DNA of 64,000 nucleotides from Saprospiraceae bacterium (lineage in GTDB: Bacteria > Bacteroidota > Bacteroidia > Chitinophagales > Saprospiraceae): the NCBI GenBank assembly GCA_016717145.1, contig JADKGD010000031.1, forward strand, positions 23,351 to 87,350, written 5' to 3'. Both the position numbers and the translations under genes were made by a program. Positions within the stretch are counted from its first letter, which is position 1. The number at the start of each line of letters is the position of its first letter. The notes under the pieces were generated by a model. It did not search any database, was not told the DNA's origin, and saw nothing but the letters and a program-made list of their open reading frames with translations. Shown piece by piece: positions 47,086 to 56,813 of the stretch.

Positions 47086-48825
47086 CTATTTGGAATGAAG
47101 GATCAGAGAATCTAAAAATTTACGTTTCAGGTGAAGTTTTAATTTTAAGGTGTCATCTTCTACCTTTTTTTCATCAAATCTTTTAAGTTCTGACACAGCA
47201 TCCTTTAGAAGCGAATCTCTGACTGGTTTGTATTGGTTTTTGAGACTATCAATACGCCATTCTATATTTTCAATCGAAGTGAAAACTTTTTCTATTTGTG
47301 CATTTTGAAAAGCACTCAAGGCTTTATTGGCTTTGTAAAATAGCTGTAAACCCCACAAAGCAATGATAAACATTATAAAAATCATCCATCTTTGACGAGT
47401 TGCGGCTCGTTTTTTTGAATCGAGCTTGTCTTGAATCAATTGAAGTTCGTTTTTGTGTCTTTCCTCTTCCAAAAGCTTCATACGCGCTACCTCTCTCTCA
47501 CAACTATCAAGAAATTCTTTTAATTGGCTATCCAAAACTAACTTTGGCAAAAAAGGCTCAATACTTGCCAATTGTTTTTCAGTAAGGAAAACACCTGTTT
47601 CACAATATTCCAAATATGATGCGCTTAAACGCTTTTTAACCATGTTAAGCTGTCGTTGTTCGGTGCTTCTGTCTTTGTCAATCAGGTCAGCGAGACTGTC
47701 ATGGGCCAGCTCAATAAGGTTTTCCGTAAAGCGGAGAATGCGCACTTTTTCTAGTCTGTCGAGTATTTCCCGAATGGCCGGCATTGGTAGGGTCGCTAAT
47801 TTTATTGCTTGTTTTTCTTCAAGAAATACTTTCCCCTCTTTTCTTTCATAAGATACCGGACGTTTGGTACCATCTTCTGTCACAAACAAATCCAATATCT
47901 GGCGAACAGCGTCAACAGGTAAGTCCTGATATGTAGTTTGTACCGATGTCTGCATTTGTTGGGTCTGAAGCCTAAGGAATTTTTCAAGCACTTCCTCTAT
48001 GTTACCTAATTCTTCTATTTCTGAAGATGTAAATACCAATTCAGGAAAATTTCCATACTTGCTTGCTTGTTCAGTGGTCAAGCCTTGAGGATAAGTTCGT
48101 TCAAAGTCAGATAACCAAAGACGATCCATATAGACCTGTAAGTATGGCAATTGTACACCTGAATTTCCTAGGCTTAATTGGTCAATAATTTGTTGTACTG
48201 TATCATCCGGAGACTCCAGTTTTATGTTGAACCGTTCGCATGAACCAGTAATAACTTTGGCTATATTGATATAATTCATCGGTTCAACCCGAATACGGTG
48301 ATTAAACAAGGTAGGAATTACCTGCTCAAAATCATATAAATGGGCAATGTACTCTTCCCGCATGACCAAAATAATCTTACAAGGTAATTCAGCATTTAAA
48401 ATGGCTTTTATGTTATTAATAAATGTATTTTGTTCATCCTCAGAACCCAGAATAAAAAGCTCCTCCATCTGGTCAAATATCAGATAAATCGGACGAAGGT
48501 AAATCTTATATAGTTTCGTTATTACATCTGTAATGCTTTCATTTTGCTGATTTCCACCTAATGGCGCCACCAAAGTGCTCATTAAAGAATCATTAATGTT
48601 ATTATTTCGACGCAATAAAAATGGATACCAATCGGTAAGGTCAAATCGGCCACCTAATCCACACTGAATAAGACTTGTTTTACCCGTACCTGATTGGCCA
48701 TAAACAAGCAGCATCCTACTTTTATATATTTGAGTATAGATTCCTTCTGTCTCTGCTTCGCGACCAAAAAAACTATCCTTATCCGCCGGAGTATAAGCAT
48801 CCAGAAATTTAAAAGGACTGTTCAT
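47086..48825 (-). CDS. STAND-type NTPase with a C-terminal membrane helix
   Basis: 579 residues; second gene of the operon, its ATG overlapping the CHAT stop by four bases. N-terminal AAA/STAND module: FFGREAE near 19-25, Walker A GQSGTGKT at 43-50 (Lys49), Walker B YLIFDQMEEL with Asp118, and sensor LVMREEYIAHL. A winged-helix-like region follows (DSLADLIDKDRS near 390). Residues 480-497 form a membrane helix preceded by the basic KKRAATRQR, placing the NTPase in the cytoplasm and an 82-residue helical tail outside. Matches the novel-STAND (nSTAND1-like) group, which usually switches on an attached or adjacent effector. Here the effector is the CHAT protein. Confidence 0.85.
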   Translation of the reverse strand: MNSPFKFLDAYTPADKDSFFGREAETEGIYTQIYKSRMLLVYGQSGTGKTSLIQCGLGGRFDLTDWYPFLLRRNNNINDSLMSTLVAPLGGNQQNESITDVITKLYKIYLRPIYLIFDQMEELFILGSEDEQNTFINNIKAILNAELPCKIILVMREEYIAHLYDFEQVIPTLFNHRIRVEPMNYINIAKVITGSCERFNIKLESPDDTVQQIIDQLSLGNSGVQLPYLQVYMDRLWLSDFERTYPQGLTTEQASKYGNFPELVFTSSEIEELGNIEEVLEKFLRLQTQQMQTSVQTTYQDLPVDAVRQILDLFVTEDGTKRPVSYERKEGKVFLEEKQAIKLATLPMPAIREILDRLEKVRILRFTENLIELAHDSLADLIDKDRSTEQRQLNMVKKRLSASYLEYCETGVFLTEKQLASIEPFLPKLVLDSQLKEFLDSCEREVARMKLLEEERHKNELQLIQDKLDSKKRAATRQRWMIFIMFIIALWGLQLFYKANKALSAFQNAQIEKVFTSIENIEWRIDSLKNQYKPVRDSLLKDAVSELKRFDEKKVEDDTLKLKLHLKRKFLDSLILHSK

Positions 48826-50564
48826 AAAGCTTTCATATTTTGATGAAAGATGAGGTTGGCAAAAGCATCAAACTGAACTTTTACCATGCCATATTTATTG
48901 TCACCGGAGACTACGAGCGGTATATCGGCAGGTTTGTTGACATGTCTGAAAGAATATTTGTCCAAGCTACGGTCGTAGTTATAGAAAAAATATACTTTTG
49001 ATACATCTGAAGTTCTTTCTTCAAATGCATTTTCATCTATTACAAATGGAGACAGATTAATATAAGTAGTTAATTCGTCAGTTTTTTTAAGCAATAAAAC
49101 CGATCGGCTGTCCATATATTTGTCCAATAATTCTTCCTGCAATTCCAATCCTCCCATTACTTTGACCAGATTTACCAATGCATGTCTGAACTTTGGAGCT
49201 TTATCATGTCGAAATTTAACAACATCAATCATCCTGACAGCTGCAAGCGTATAACGGGCCAGAAAACCCAGGTCTTTAAATATTTCTGCTAATTTCTGTT
49301 CGCCTTGCTGACAGGCTTCCTGTACTTCGTGTTCTTCAATCGTCTTTGAATCTACCCGTCTCTTTAAAGCTTCCATGTAATTGCAGGCATCAAAAAACGG
49401 ACTTTCCGGTTCGTCGACAGCCTTTAGACTGGCTAATTCTTCTATAAAGTAGGTATATTTATTGGCATTCATTGCTTCTCTGATGGCTCGCATCAAAGCT
49501 ATCATTTCATAAGTATCTCTATCGACAGAATTGAGTTGGAAAAATTTCCGGATAATGTCAAGGGAAGTTGCAGGTAAAGTGCCTGCAGGTTGGGCTTCCA
49601 GGCTATCCCACAACTGTGCGAGATTTATGAAAGTAAAGAGTTCAATTATTGTAGTATAAGTGCGTACAATCTGAGCTACACGTGCTAGGCCAACCTTATC
49701 AAATCCTGCATCGCTATCACCCAAAGGTACCATCAATTTTCGTAATTGTTCTGCCACTGGTGAAGGAAGGCTATTGAGAATTGCCAGTCTTTTATCCGCA
49801 AAATCTATTTTTTCACCATCTTCTTCGTCCCGTTTAATATTACGTACATCGCGTGAATATGGGGCTAAAGCTAAGATTAGCGTGTCAACCAATACTTTAT
49901 TAGCAACAAAATCTTCTGCCATTTGGGTAACCACTACAGTCGGAATTTTCCACTGCAGTATATCTTCTCTACCTTCCTTAACGAATAATCCCCATTCAGC
50001 TTTTTCTTTTACAGAAACAAGCGAATGTACACTACGATTGAGTTGTATGTCAATATTCAGGGATTTGGTGAGGATGTCCCCTTTTGCCAATTCGAATGCA
50101 ACCTTCAATTGTTCCTGATTTCCAAGAGCCTGATAAAATCGGACTGAAAATTGCGTAGCTGATGAATCCTCGACAGGTGCACTTGTGCCAAGAATAGAAG
50201 GTACGCCTTTTTCCCATAATAAATTTACCTGACCCTGAGTTGAACATCCATTCAGAAAAGCAAGCTTCAGGTTTGGACATTGTCCCAATAAATAAGCGAT
50301 TCCTTCTGCATTGCTGGATTCATCTGCAGTTGCCAATTCACTTTGTCCTGCATGACCACTATAATGGAACAGAACCATTTGAGATTTATATTGAATAATC
50401 GACTGAACCAATTTTTCACGAGTGGTAAACGGCTCAAAAATCAGAATATAATGGCCTTTTAACTGACCTGGTGATAACAACCTGAATAACTCATCAGCTT
50501 CCTCCTTAAGGAATGTCAGTGGGTTTTTTGGGTCATTGGCAAATGCAAAAAATAAAACTTCCAT
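48822..50564 (-). CDS. CHAT-domain caspase-like protease
   Basis: 580 residues; first gene of the operon. The N-terminal ~200 residues are a CHAT peptidase with His71 in LFHYSGHAG and Cys107 in AFLNGCSTQGQ, the caspase-like dyad. GVPSILGTSAPVEDSSAT and FYQALG are further family motifs. The remaining ~380 residues are mainly helical and unrecognised, ending in a small beta-rich domain (YGMVKVQFDAFANL). No signal peptide, so it is cytoplasmic. CHAT proteases with STAND regulators are known from conflict systems such as Craspase/gasdermin-type modules. Here the target may be a host protein, and no gasdermin-like gene is adjacent. Confidence 0.88.
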   Translation of the reverse strand: MEVLFFAFANDPKNPLTFLKEEADELFRLLSPGQLKGHYILIFEPFTTREKLVQSIIQYKSQMVLFHYSGHAGQSELATADESSNAEGIAYLLGQCPNLKLAFLNGCSTQGQVNLLWEKGVPSILGTSAPVEDSSATQFSVRFYQALGNQEQLKVAFELAKGDILTKSLNIDIQLNRSVHSLVSVKEKAEWGLFVKEGREDILQWKIPTVVVTQMAEDFVANKVLVDTLILALAPYSRDVRNIKRDEEDGEKIDFADKRLAILNSLPSPVAEQLRKLMVPLGDSDAGFDKVGLARVAQIVRTYTTIIELFTFINLAQLWDSLEAQPAGTLPATSLDIIRKFFQLNSVDRDTYEMIALMRAIREAMNANKYTYFIEELASLKAVDEPESPFFDACNYMEALKRRVDSKTIEEHEVQEACQQGEQKLAEIFKDLGFLARYTLAAVRMIDVVKFRHDKAPKFRHALVNLVKVMGGLELQEELLDKYMDSRSVLLLKKTDELTTYINLSPFVIDENAFEERTSDVSKVYFFYNYDRSLDKYSFRHVNKPADIPLVVSGDNKYGMVKVQFDAFANLIFHQNMKAL

Positions 50565-51031
50565 ATTATAAGATAATTGGGTTTGATCATCATTGCCAAA
50601 ACACCCTTATTTTTCTATCGCAAAATTTTCTTGTTGGTAAATAGTCAAATATCTTGGAAAATTGAGAACATTGACTTTTTCAGATATAAATCCTTTTTAT
50701 ATACCTAAACCTCACAACTATTACATCAGAAAAGTAAGAACCTTGTGACGTTTAAATCATAAATTAAATAAACAGTTTAGATTCAGGATTTAAATAAAAT
50801 ATTATGGCTCATTTTACGAATAATGGTATTTTGAAATTAACTTTGTTTAAGTTACAAATATAGATAATTAATGGTCAACTTATCTTATTAGCTTGCCAAT
50901 ATTTAAGTTGTTATACACTTAACCATATAATTCTTTTGTATTATTTTTTAATTTGACAATTTGAGCAGCCTGATGTCAAAAAAACTTACCTATTAAGTAA
51001 ATTGTACCTTAGCAAAAATATTGGTGATCGC
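50565..51031. other. 467-base divergent gap between the CHAT operon and thrC
   Basis: AT-rich, no open frame of note. No exact TAnnTTTG box was found for the CHAT operon. The stretch before ATG 51032 contains TAAATTGTACCTTAG, only a weak promoter likeness. No repeats or RNA signatures were recognised. Confidence 0.5.
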
Positions 51032-52197
51032 ATGACAAATAGTCTCTATGCTCATATGGAATGTAGCCATTGCGGCTTACATTATGAAAAAAATATTGTT
51101 CAGAGTTTTTGCCATATTTGCACACAACCATTGATCGCGAAGTATCTGTTGAACAGTGAAATAAAAAAATCTATAATCAGACATGACAGATACGATATGT
51201 GGAGATATATGTCATTACTACCTGTGGAAAATGAAAAAATATAGTTTGTCTTGGTGAAGGTTGGACAACAATGATTCATTTAAAAAAAACCTCTCAAAAA
51301 TGTAATATTAAAAACCTATATCTTAAAGAGGAAGGGGGAAACCCTACCGGTTCATTCAAGGCCCGCGGCATTGGCATGGCCGTTTCAAAGGCAAAAGAAT
51401 TAGGTATATCCGCTTTCTGCATACCTACGGCAGGTAATGCAGGCAGTGCATTAACAGCATATGTTGCTTCGTCAGATGGCCAGGCTTATGTGTATATGCC
51501 GGAAACTACCCCAAGGGTTTTTACATTGGATTGCGAGGTTATGGGGGCCAAAGTTTCTAAGGTAAAAGGAAGCATAAGAGATGCCGGTCTTGCTATGGCA
51601 AAAGATAATATCAATGGTCAATGGTGGGACATTACTACACTTAAGGAACCATTCAGATTGGAAGGCAAAAAAACAATGGGTTATGAAATCGCTGAACAAT
51701 TAGATTGGATCCTGCCAGATGTAATCATTTACCCTACCGGTGGAGGAACCGGATTAATAGGCATATGGAAAGCATTTCAGGAAATGATGGAATTGGGATG
51801 GGTAGATCACATTCCGACCCGTATGGTAGCAGTGCAGGCAAAAGGATGCAATCCTGTTGTTCAGGCATATCAGACAGGAATGGATCATTGCACATTATTT
51901 GAAAATCCTGAAGAAACAATGGCGAATGGATTAAGGGTGCCAAAAGCTTTTGGAGATCGCCTTATCATGCGTACAATCAAAGAAAGTAATGGCATTGCCC
52001 TGGATGTTACCGAAGAGGAAATGATGGCCTCCATTCATGAATTCGGCAGGTCCGAAGGTATTTTTTTATCCCCAGAAGGCGCTGCGGTTTATTGTGGTTC
52101 AAAAAAACTTATTGCGACCGGTTATATTAAAAGCTCGGAAAAAGTAGTCATCATCAATACCGGTTCGCCCTATAAATATGTGGATAATATGTCATGA
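51032..52197 (+). CDS. thrC: Threonine synthase, frameshifted
   Basis: Converts O-phosphohomoserine to threonine with PLP. The N-terminal piece carries a zinc-ribbon-like CSHCGLHYEKN and CHICTQPL. After a break at the A6 run 51234-51239 the rest reads EGGNPTGSFKARG with the PLP Lys, PTAGNAGSALTAYVAS, and IIYPTGGGTGLIG, the PLP phosphate loop. Adding one base gives NEKNIVCLGEGWTTM across the junction, matching the LGEG motif of the family, and a protein of about 388 residues. The start is ATG 51032. Other fold-type II enzymes exist, but the zinc ribbon and motifs fit threonine synthase. With asd at 14.4 kb it supports threonine synthesis. Confidence 0.87.
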
Positions 52198-52286
52198 ATT
52201 AAATATAAAACCCTTTCTTTAAGTTTAATCAGTTAAACAAGAATCACAAAACAGAATGTATATTTTTTTTTAAATCAGTAAATATT

Positions 52287-53096
52287 ATGTCGCTCTATAC
52301 TTACTTAAATGGTCATATCATACATGATTCAGAAGCCAATATCCATGTCAGCGATCTTGGATTATTACGTGGCTATGGTGTATTTGATTTCTTCAGAGCC
52401 ATCGAGGGTCAACCAATATTTATGGATGATCATTTGGATAGATTTGAAAGATCGGCCTCTTTTCTTGGGTTAAGGATTCCGGTATCCCGTCAACATATTA
52501 AAGACAATATTCTTGAATTGATAGATTTAAATCATCATACTTTACTTGGCATAAGATTGATTTGCACAGGAGGGTACAGTGAAGACAGTTACGCGCCAGC
52601 TATTACACCAAATCTTGTTATGCTGGCAAAACCTTTTACTTTTCATCCGGTGTACAAGGGTCTCAAACTAATGACAGAGCATCATCAGAGAGATATGCCC
52701 ACTGTCAAAACAACCAATTATATACACCCAATCTCTTTACTTCCATTAATGCATGAAATTAAAGCGGATGATGTATTATATCATTTTAACGGATATATAT
52801 CGGAATCATCCAGAAGCAACATCTGCATTATAAAAGATGGCATTTTAATCACTCCATCACAAGGTATTCTGGAAGGTATTACAAGAAAAAAAATTCTGAA
52901 CTTTGCACACGAAATTTTGCCGGTTGAGATTAGAATGGTGACCCTTAAGGAAACTCTGAAAGCTGATGAAGTTTTTCTTTGTGGTAGTACTAAACGTATA
53001 TCACCTGTAACAAGTATTGACAATCAGACATACGAAATTGGTCCTTTAACAAAAATATTATATGAAAGATTGATAAAAGAAGAACATGTAGCATAA
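52287..53096 (+). CDS. Class IV aminotransferase (branched-chain or D-amino-acid type)
   Basis: 269 residues of the fold-type IV PLP family. Motifs: NGHIIHDSEANIHVSDLGLL, RGYGVFDFFRAI, PLP Lys in VKTTNYIHP near 148, SESSRSNICIIKDG and ITRKKILNFA. The size and the RGYGVFDFF motif suit D-alanine/branched-chain aminotransferases and aminodeoxychorismate lyase; these cannot be separated by sight. Preceded by the threonine synthase gene (89-base gap). Confidence 0.83.
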   Translation: MSLYTYLNGHIIHDSEANIHVSDLGLLRGYGVFDFFRAIEGQPIFMDDHLDRFERSASFLGLRIPVSRQHIKDNILELIDLNHHTLLGIRLICTGGYSEDSYAPAITPNLVMLAKPFTFHPVYKGLKLMTEHHQRDMPTVKTTNYIHPISLLPLMHEIKADDVLYHFNGYISESSRSNICIIKDGILITPSQGILEGITRKKILNFAHEILPVEIRMVTLKETLKADEVFLCGSTKRISPVTSIDNQTYEIGPLTKILYERLIKEEHVA

Positions 53097-53118
53097 AATG
53101 TTCAAAAAAATTTATGCT
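53090..53118. terminator. Convergent bidirectional hairpin
   Basis: AGCATAAA (53090-53097) and TTTATGCT (53111-53118) enclose an A-rich loop. The arms include the stop codons of both facing genes. Confidence 0.35.
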
Positions 53119-55060
53119 TCCTGCAGCACCATAACCTGATAAGCTTTTAGTTTTATATATTCATGATCTTGTCCAATGATCAGATTATCGCCGCTTATCA
53201 GATCAATCATGATGATATTCATGTCTAAGCCTTTCTCTTTAATGGCAAACCAGGTAAGATATGCATCATGTGGACTATAATTAAACAGACATATTATTTT
53301 TACAGCTTCATTGTACCGTATATAGCCTGCTACATGTCTGTTGTGGGGATTCAACCAGAGTATATTGTTGTGATCACAAAAAACAGGATTGGATTTTCTG
53401 ATTGATAATATTTTTGTATCCCACTGAATATCAATTGCTCTAAACTTCCTTTTTTGTGTCTTTTGTCATTTTTTTTCCAGTCTATGATTGGTCGATGCAT
53501 CCATCTGTTATCATAGCTCTTTCCTTCATCATTCAGGTAGCTGTAATCATTTGTATATCCACATTCATCACCGTAAAATAACATTGGTATGCCTCCTGAC
53601 AATATACTTTGAGCCTGCATAAGCAAGATCTTATCCACTGATTGTCTGATGATGCCCTTATTTTTGCGAATAACTCCATACTCCAGCCCGCATAACGAAG
53701 CCAAAGAACCGCTGATTCTGGCATCATTTGTTTTCGGGTTTACACCAAAAAGAGCTCCTTTTGAAACAGAATCAATGGTATTGCCGGCATAATAATTTTT
53801 AATAAACTTTCGGTGTTCATATGGATCATAACCTGCCTGTTGTATCATACCATCTTCATAACCCAGGCCAATATCATCATGACATCTTGAATAATTAATC
53901 CATGTTGCACCATAAGGTTTTTGCTGGATATCATGCTGAGCAGAAAGCATAATACTGACATCTCCTGTTGCAAGTGCATCCCACTGTAATGCCATTTGAG
54001 TTGCATTGTATGCTACATCACATTCCCTGCCTTTCATCCTTCCTGTACCAAAGTACATCATTATTTCTTTTGGTGCTACTATGGCTTCACCCAATAATGC
54101 CATACCCGGGCTTGCAATTTGAACACAATGTTTTATCAGTTGAAGAAGTGTGTGCGCTTGTGACAGGTTCTGACAAGTTGTACCTAAGGTCTTCCAGATA
54201 AATGCCGGTGCATCTATCCTAAGTATGTCTACACCCAGATTGGCATAAAAAAATATGGTATCCACCATTTCAATAAAAACGGCGGGGTTTGTGTAATTCA
54301 GATCCCATTGAAAACTATTAAATACTGACATGACCCATTTGCCGGATGCTTTATCATAAGTAAAACTGCCTGGAGAACTGTCAGGAAATATGTCAGGCAT
54401 AGTGCGTTCAAATAAATCAGGCATCACACGATCTTCATACATATAAAAATAATCCTGATACTGTTTTTCACCGGCAGAAGCCTTTTTTGCCCAGATATGT
54501 TGATTTGATGTATGATTCAGGACAATGTCAAGCATGAGATAAAATCCTGCTTCCTTCATTTTGTCATCAAGTACCCTCAGGTCATCAGTACTTCCAAATC
54601 TGGCATCAACTTGTCTGAAATCAGATACTGCATAACCACCATCACTCTCACTTTCAGGACTTTGCATAATTGGCATAAGGTGTAAAAAATTAATGCCTAA
54701 CTCTTTAAAATATTCAAGCCTGTCAGACAAATTTTTAATATTGCCACAAAACCGGTCCACATACAAACTCATTCCAACAATTTCATTAGACAAATACCAG
54801 ACACCTGATGATTCCTTTTTTTGGTCCAGTTCTTTCAACAAAGTTGATCTGTTTGTGTGCGCCTGAATACATGTATCCAACAATTTGTCATACCACACAT
54901 TACAAGCCTCTGTTTGCCCGTATATTTCATAAAATAATTCATGGACAATAGATAGATTGGCAGAAAGCCTCATTTTAAAATCGAGGTCATATCCTGTATT
55001 TAACAGACTCGATTTTATTAATTTTCCAAAAATATGATTATGAATGTGCTGTTGGTACAT
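53112..55060 (-). CDS. Amylosucrase-like GH13 glucosyltransferase, frameshifted near the 3' end
   Basis: A GH13 enzyme of amylosucrase type, which transfers glucose from sucrose to build alpha-1,4-glucan and frees fructose. Features: the long N-terminal helical region before the barrel, NFLHLMPIMQSPESESDGGYAVSDF-type start of the catalytic barrel, MLDIVLNHTSNQH, the nucleophile Asp in GVDILRIDAPAF, the acid/base Glu in LLGEAIVAP, and NYSRCHDDIGLGY. The frame breaks at T5 53411-53415 (plus strand); one added base leads into KILSIRKSNPVFCDHNN and the C-terminal beta domain to 53112. The repaired length of ~648 residues equals that of amylosucrases. It lies 2 bases after the fructokinase gene, a functional fit for the released fructose. 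Sucrose phosphorylase-like or trehalulose activities are alternatives. Confidence 0.85.
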
Positions 55061-55062
55061 AA

Positions 55063-56019
55063 TTACTTTTCATTAAATATAGTACTATTTAATTGCTTGA
55101 ATGCTTCCATAGCACCAAGGTATTCGCATGTCCTTGCGCCTGCTTTATTTCCGTTTAGTATGACCTTAATCCATTGATCCAAGGTAGTATGCTTCAAATT
55201 ATCTCTATTCGAAATACTTAACTGGCATAAAACAGCACCAACAAAAGCATCACCTGCCCCAGTGGTGTCGACAGGGGTGACTACAATGCTTTCTACCGTA
55301 TGGATCTCATTTTGGTATCGAAACACAGTACCATCTTTACCTAAAGTAATGGCAAAATGTGCTTGTGTCCGTCTTTGTAAATTCACAATTGCCTCCTCCA
55401 ATGAGTTGCTTTTTGTCAATAACATTGCTTCCTCATCACTTACTTTAAAAAAGTCACATCTGTCCAGAAAAATCCAACAGTGATCAATAAATGACTGGAT
55501 ATTGTTTTTAAATAATAAATGACTATAATTCGGATCAAAACTTACAAAAACATTTGCTTTAAGCGCAACGTCCAGCATATGATAATAGGTCTCTCTTAAA
55601 GCGCCATCCAAAAAAGCAGTTGCTGATCCAAAATGAACTATATTATAAGAAGCTATATCAAAATCCTTTATATCAGCTAAACAAAGTGTGCCATCTGCAC
55701 CCCTGTTAAATATAAAATCCCGTTCACCATTTTCCATCAAAGATACAAATGCAATGGTCGTAAATTTTTCGGCATCTCTACACATAAATTGGGTTGAAAC
55801 CCCAAATAATGCCATTTCACTCAATAATTGATCACCAAAAGCATCATTGCCTACTTTGGCCATAAGATCCACTTCCCCACCTAGTGCAGCAACCGCAGCA
55901 GCCACATTGGTAGGAGCCCCTCCGGTTTTTTTTAAAAAATGGTCACCTTTTGAAAGGGAAAAGCCTCTATCAGTACAAATCATATCAATCAGCGCTTCAC
56001 CGATACAGAGAATTTTCAT
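55063..56019 (-). CDS. PfkB-family sugar kinase, probable fructokinase
   Basis: 318 residues. PfkB signature 1 TGGAPTNVAAAVAALGG near 32-48 and signature 2 DTTGAGDAFVGAVL near 248-261 with the catalytic Asp. The RGADG motif near 106 is typical of bacterial fructokinases. Follows glpF by 41 bases and precedes the amylosucrase gene by 2, so it probably phosphorylates fructose released from sucrose. Confidence 0.88.
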   Translation of the reverse strand: MKILCIGEALIDMICTDRGFSLSKGDHFLKKTGGAPTNVAAAVAALGGEVDLMAKVGNDAFGDQLLSEMALFGVSTQFMCRDAEKFTTIAFVSLMENGERDFIFNRGADGTLCLADIKDFDIASYNIVHFGSATAFLDGALRETYYHMLDVALKANVFVSFDPNYSHLLFKNNIQSFIDHCWIFLDRCDFFKVSDEEAMLLTKSNSLEEAIVNLQRRTQAHFAITLGKDGTVFRYQNEIHTVESIVVTPVDTTGAGDAFVGAVLCQLSISNRDNLKHTTLDQWIKVILNGNKAGARTCEYLGAMEAFKQLNSTIFNEK

Positions 56020-56060
56020 ACAAATGTCATTTAATCAATTATGGTGTGAAGATACATTTT

Positions 56061-56768
56061 CTATGTAAACAAATTAAAAATCATCGCTGCTAAAATGCCT
56101 CCTGAAATGGGTCCGGCGACCGGAATCCAGCTATAGGACCATCCACTACTTCCTTTGTGTTTTAAAGGTAACATATAATACATGATCCTCGGACCTAGAT
56201 CTCTGGCTGGGTTGATAGCATATCCCGTAGATCCTCCAAGGCCAATTCCAATGCCCAATACAAGAAAAGCCACAGGCAACGCATCTAAAGCACCTAGAGA
56301 TGAAGCAGGTGCAACCATATATAAAATACTTAAAATCAAAACAAATGTGCCAATCAATTCTGTCAAAAAATTATTAAAAACATTTACTATTGCCGGCGAA
56401 GTACAAAATGTAGCTCGTATAGTATCATGATCCTCCGTAGCATCATAATGGTCTCTATACGCCAGCCATACCGCTGTAGTGCCAACCATAGCACCAAACA
56501 TTTGGGCTAAAATGTACGATGGAACGTCACTCCATGCAAATTTTCCTGCCAAAGCCAATGCAATAGAAACGGCAGGATTCAAGTGAGCACCACTACTCAC
56601 TTCAGAGATAGAAACGCCTACAAACACAGCCATCGCCCAACCTACGGTAATGACAATCCACCCACTATTGTGGCCCTTTGTTTTTTGTAATACCACATTT
56701 GCAACGGTACCATTACCTATGGTTATCAAGATGGCAGTACCTAAAAATTCGCTTAAAAATGGTGACAT
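56061..56768 (-). CDS. glpF: Glycerol uptake facilitator (aquaglyceroporin)
   Basis: 235 residues with six membrane helices and two NPA boxes: GAHLNPAVSIAL near 65 and INPARDLGPR near 188. The Asp after the second NPA is the mark of glycerol-conducting GlpF rather than water channels. Third gene of the glpK-glpD-glpF set, 45 bases after glpD. Confidence 0.93.
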   Translation of the reverse strand: MSPFLSEFLGTAILITIGNGTVANVVLQKTKGHNSGWIVITVGWAMAVFVGVSISEVSSGAHLNPAVSIALALAGKFAWSDVPSYILAQMFGAMVGTTAVWLAYRDHYDATEDHDTIRATFCTSPAIVNVFNNFLTELIGTFVLILSILYMVAPASSLGALDALPVAFLVLGIGIGLGGSTGYAINPARDLGPRIMYYMLPLKHKGSSGWSYSWIPVAGPISGGILAAMIFNLFT

Positions 56769-56813
56769 ATTGTTAAGATTATAATGATATAATAAATGTG
56801 TGATTATGACAGT

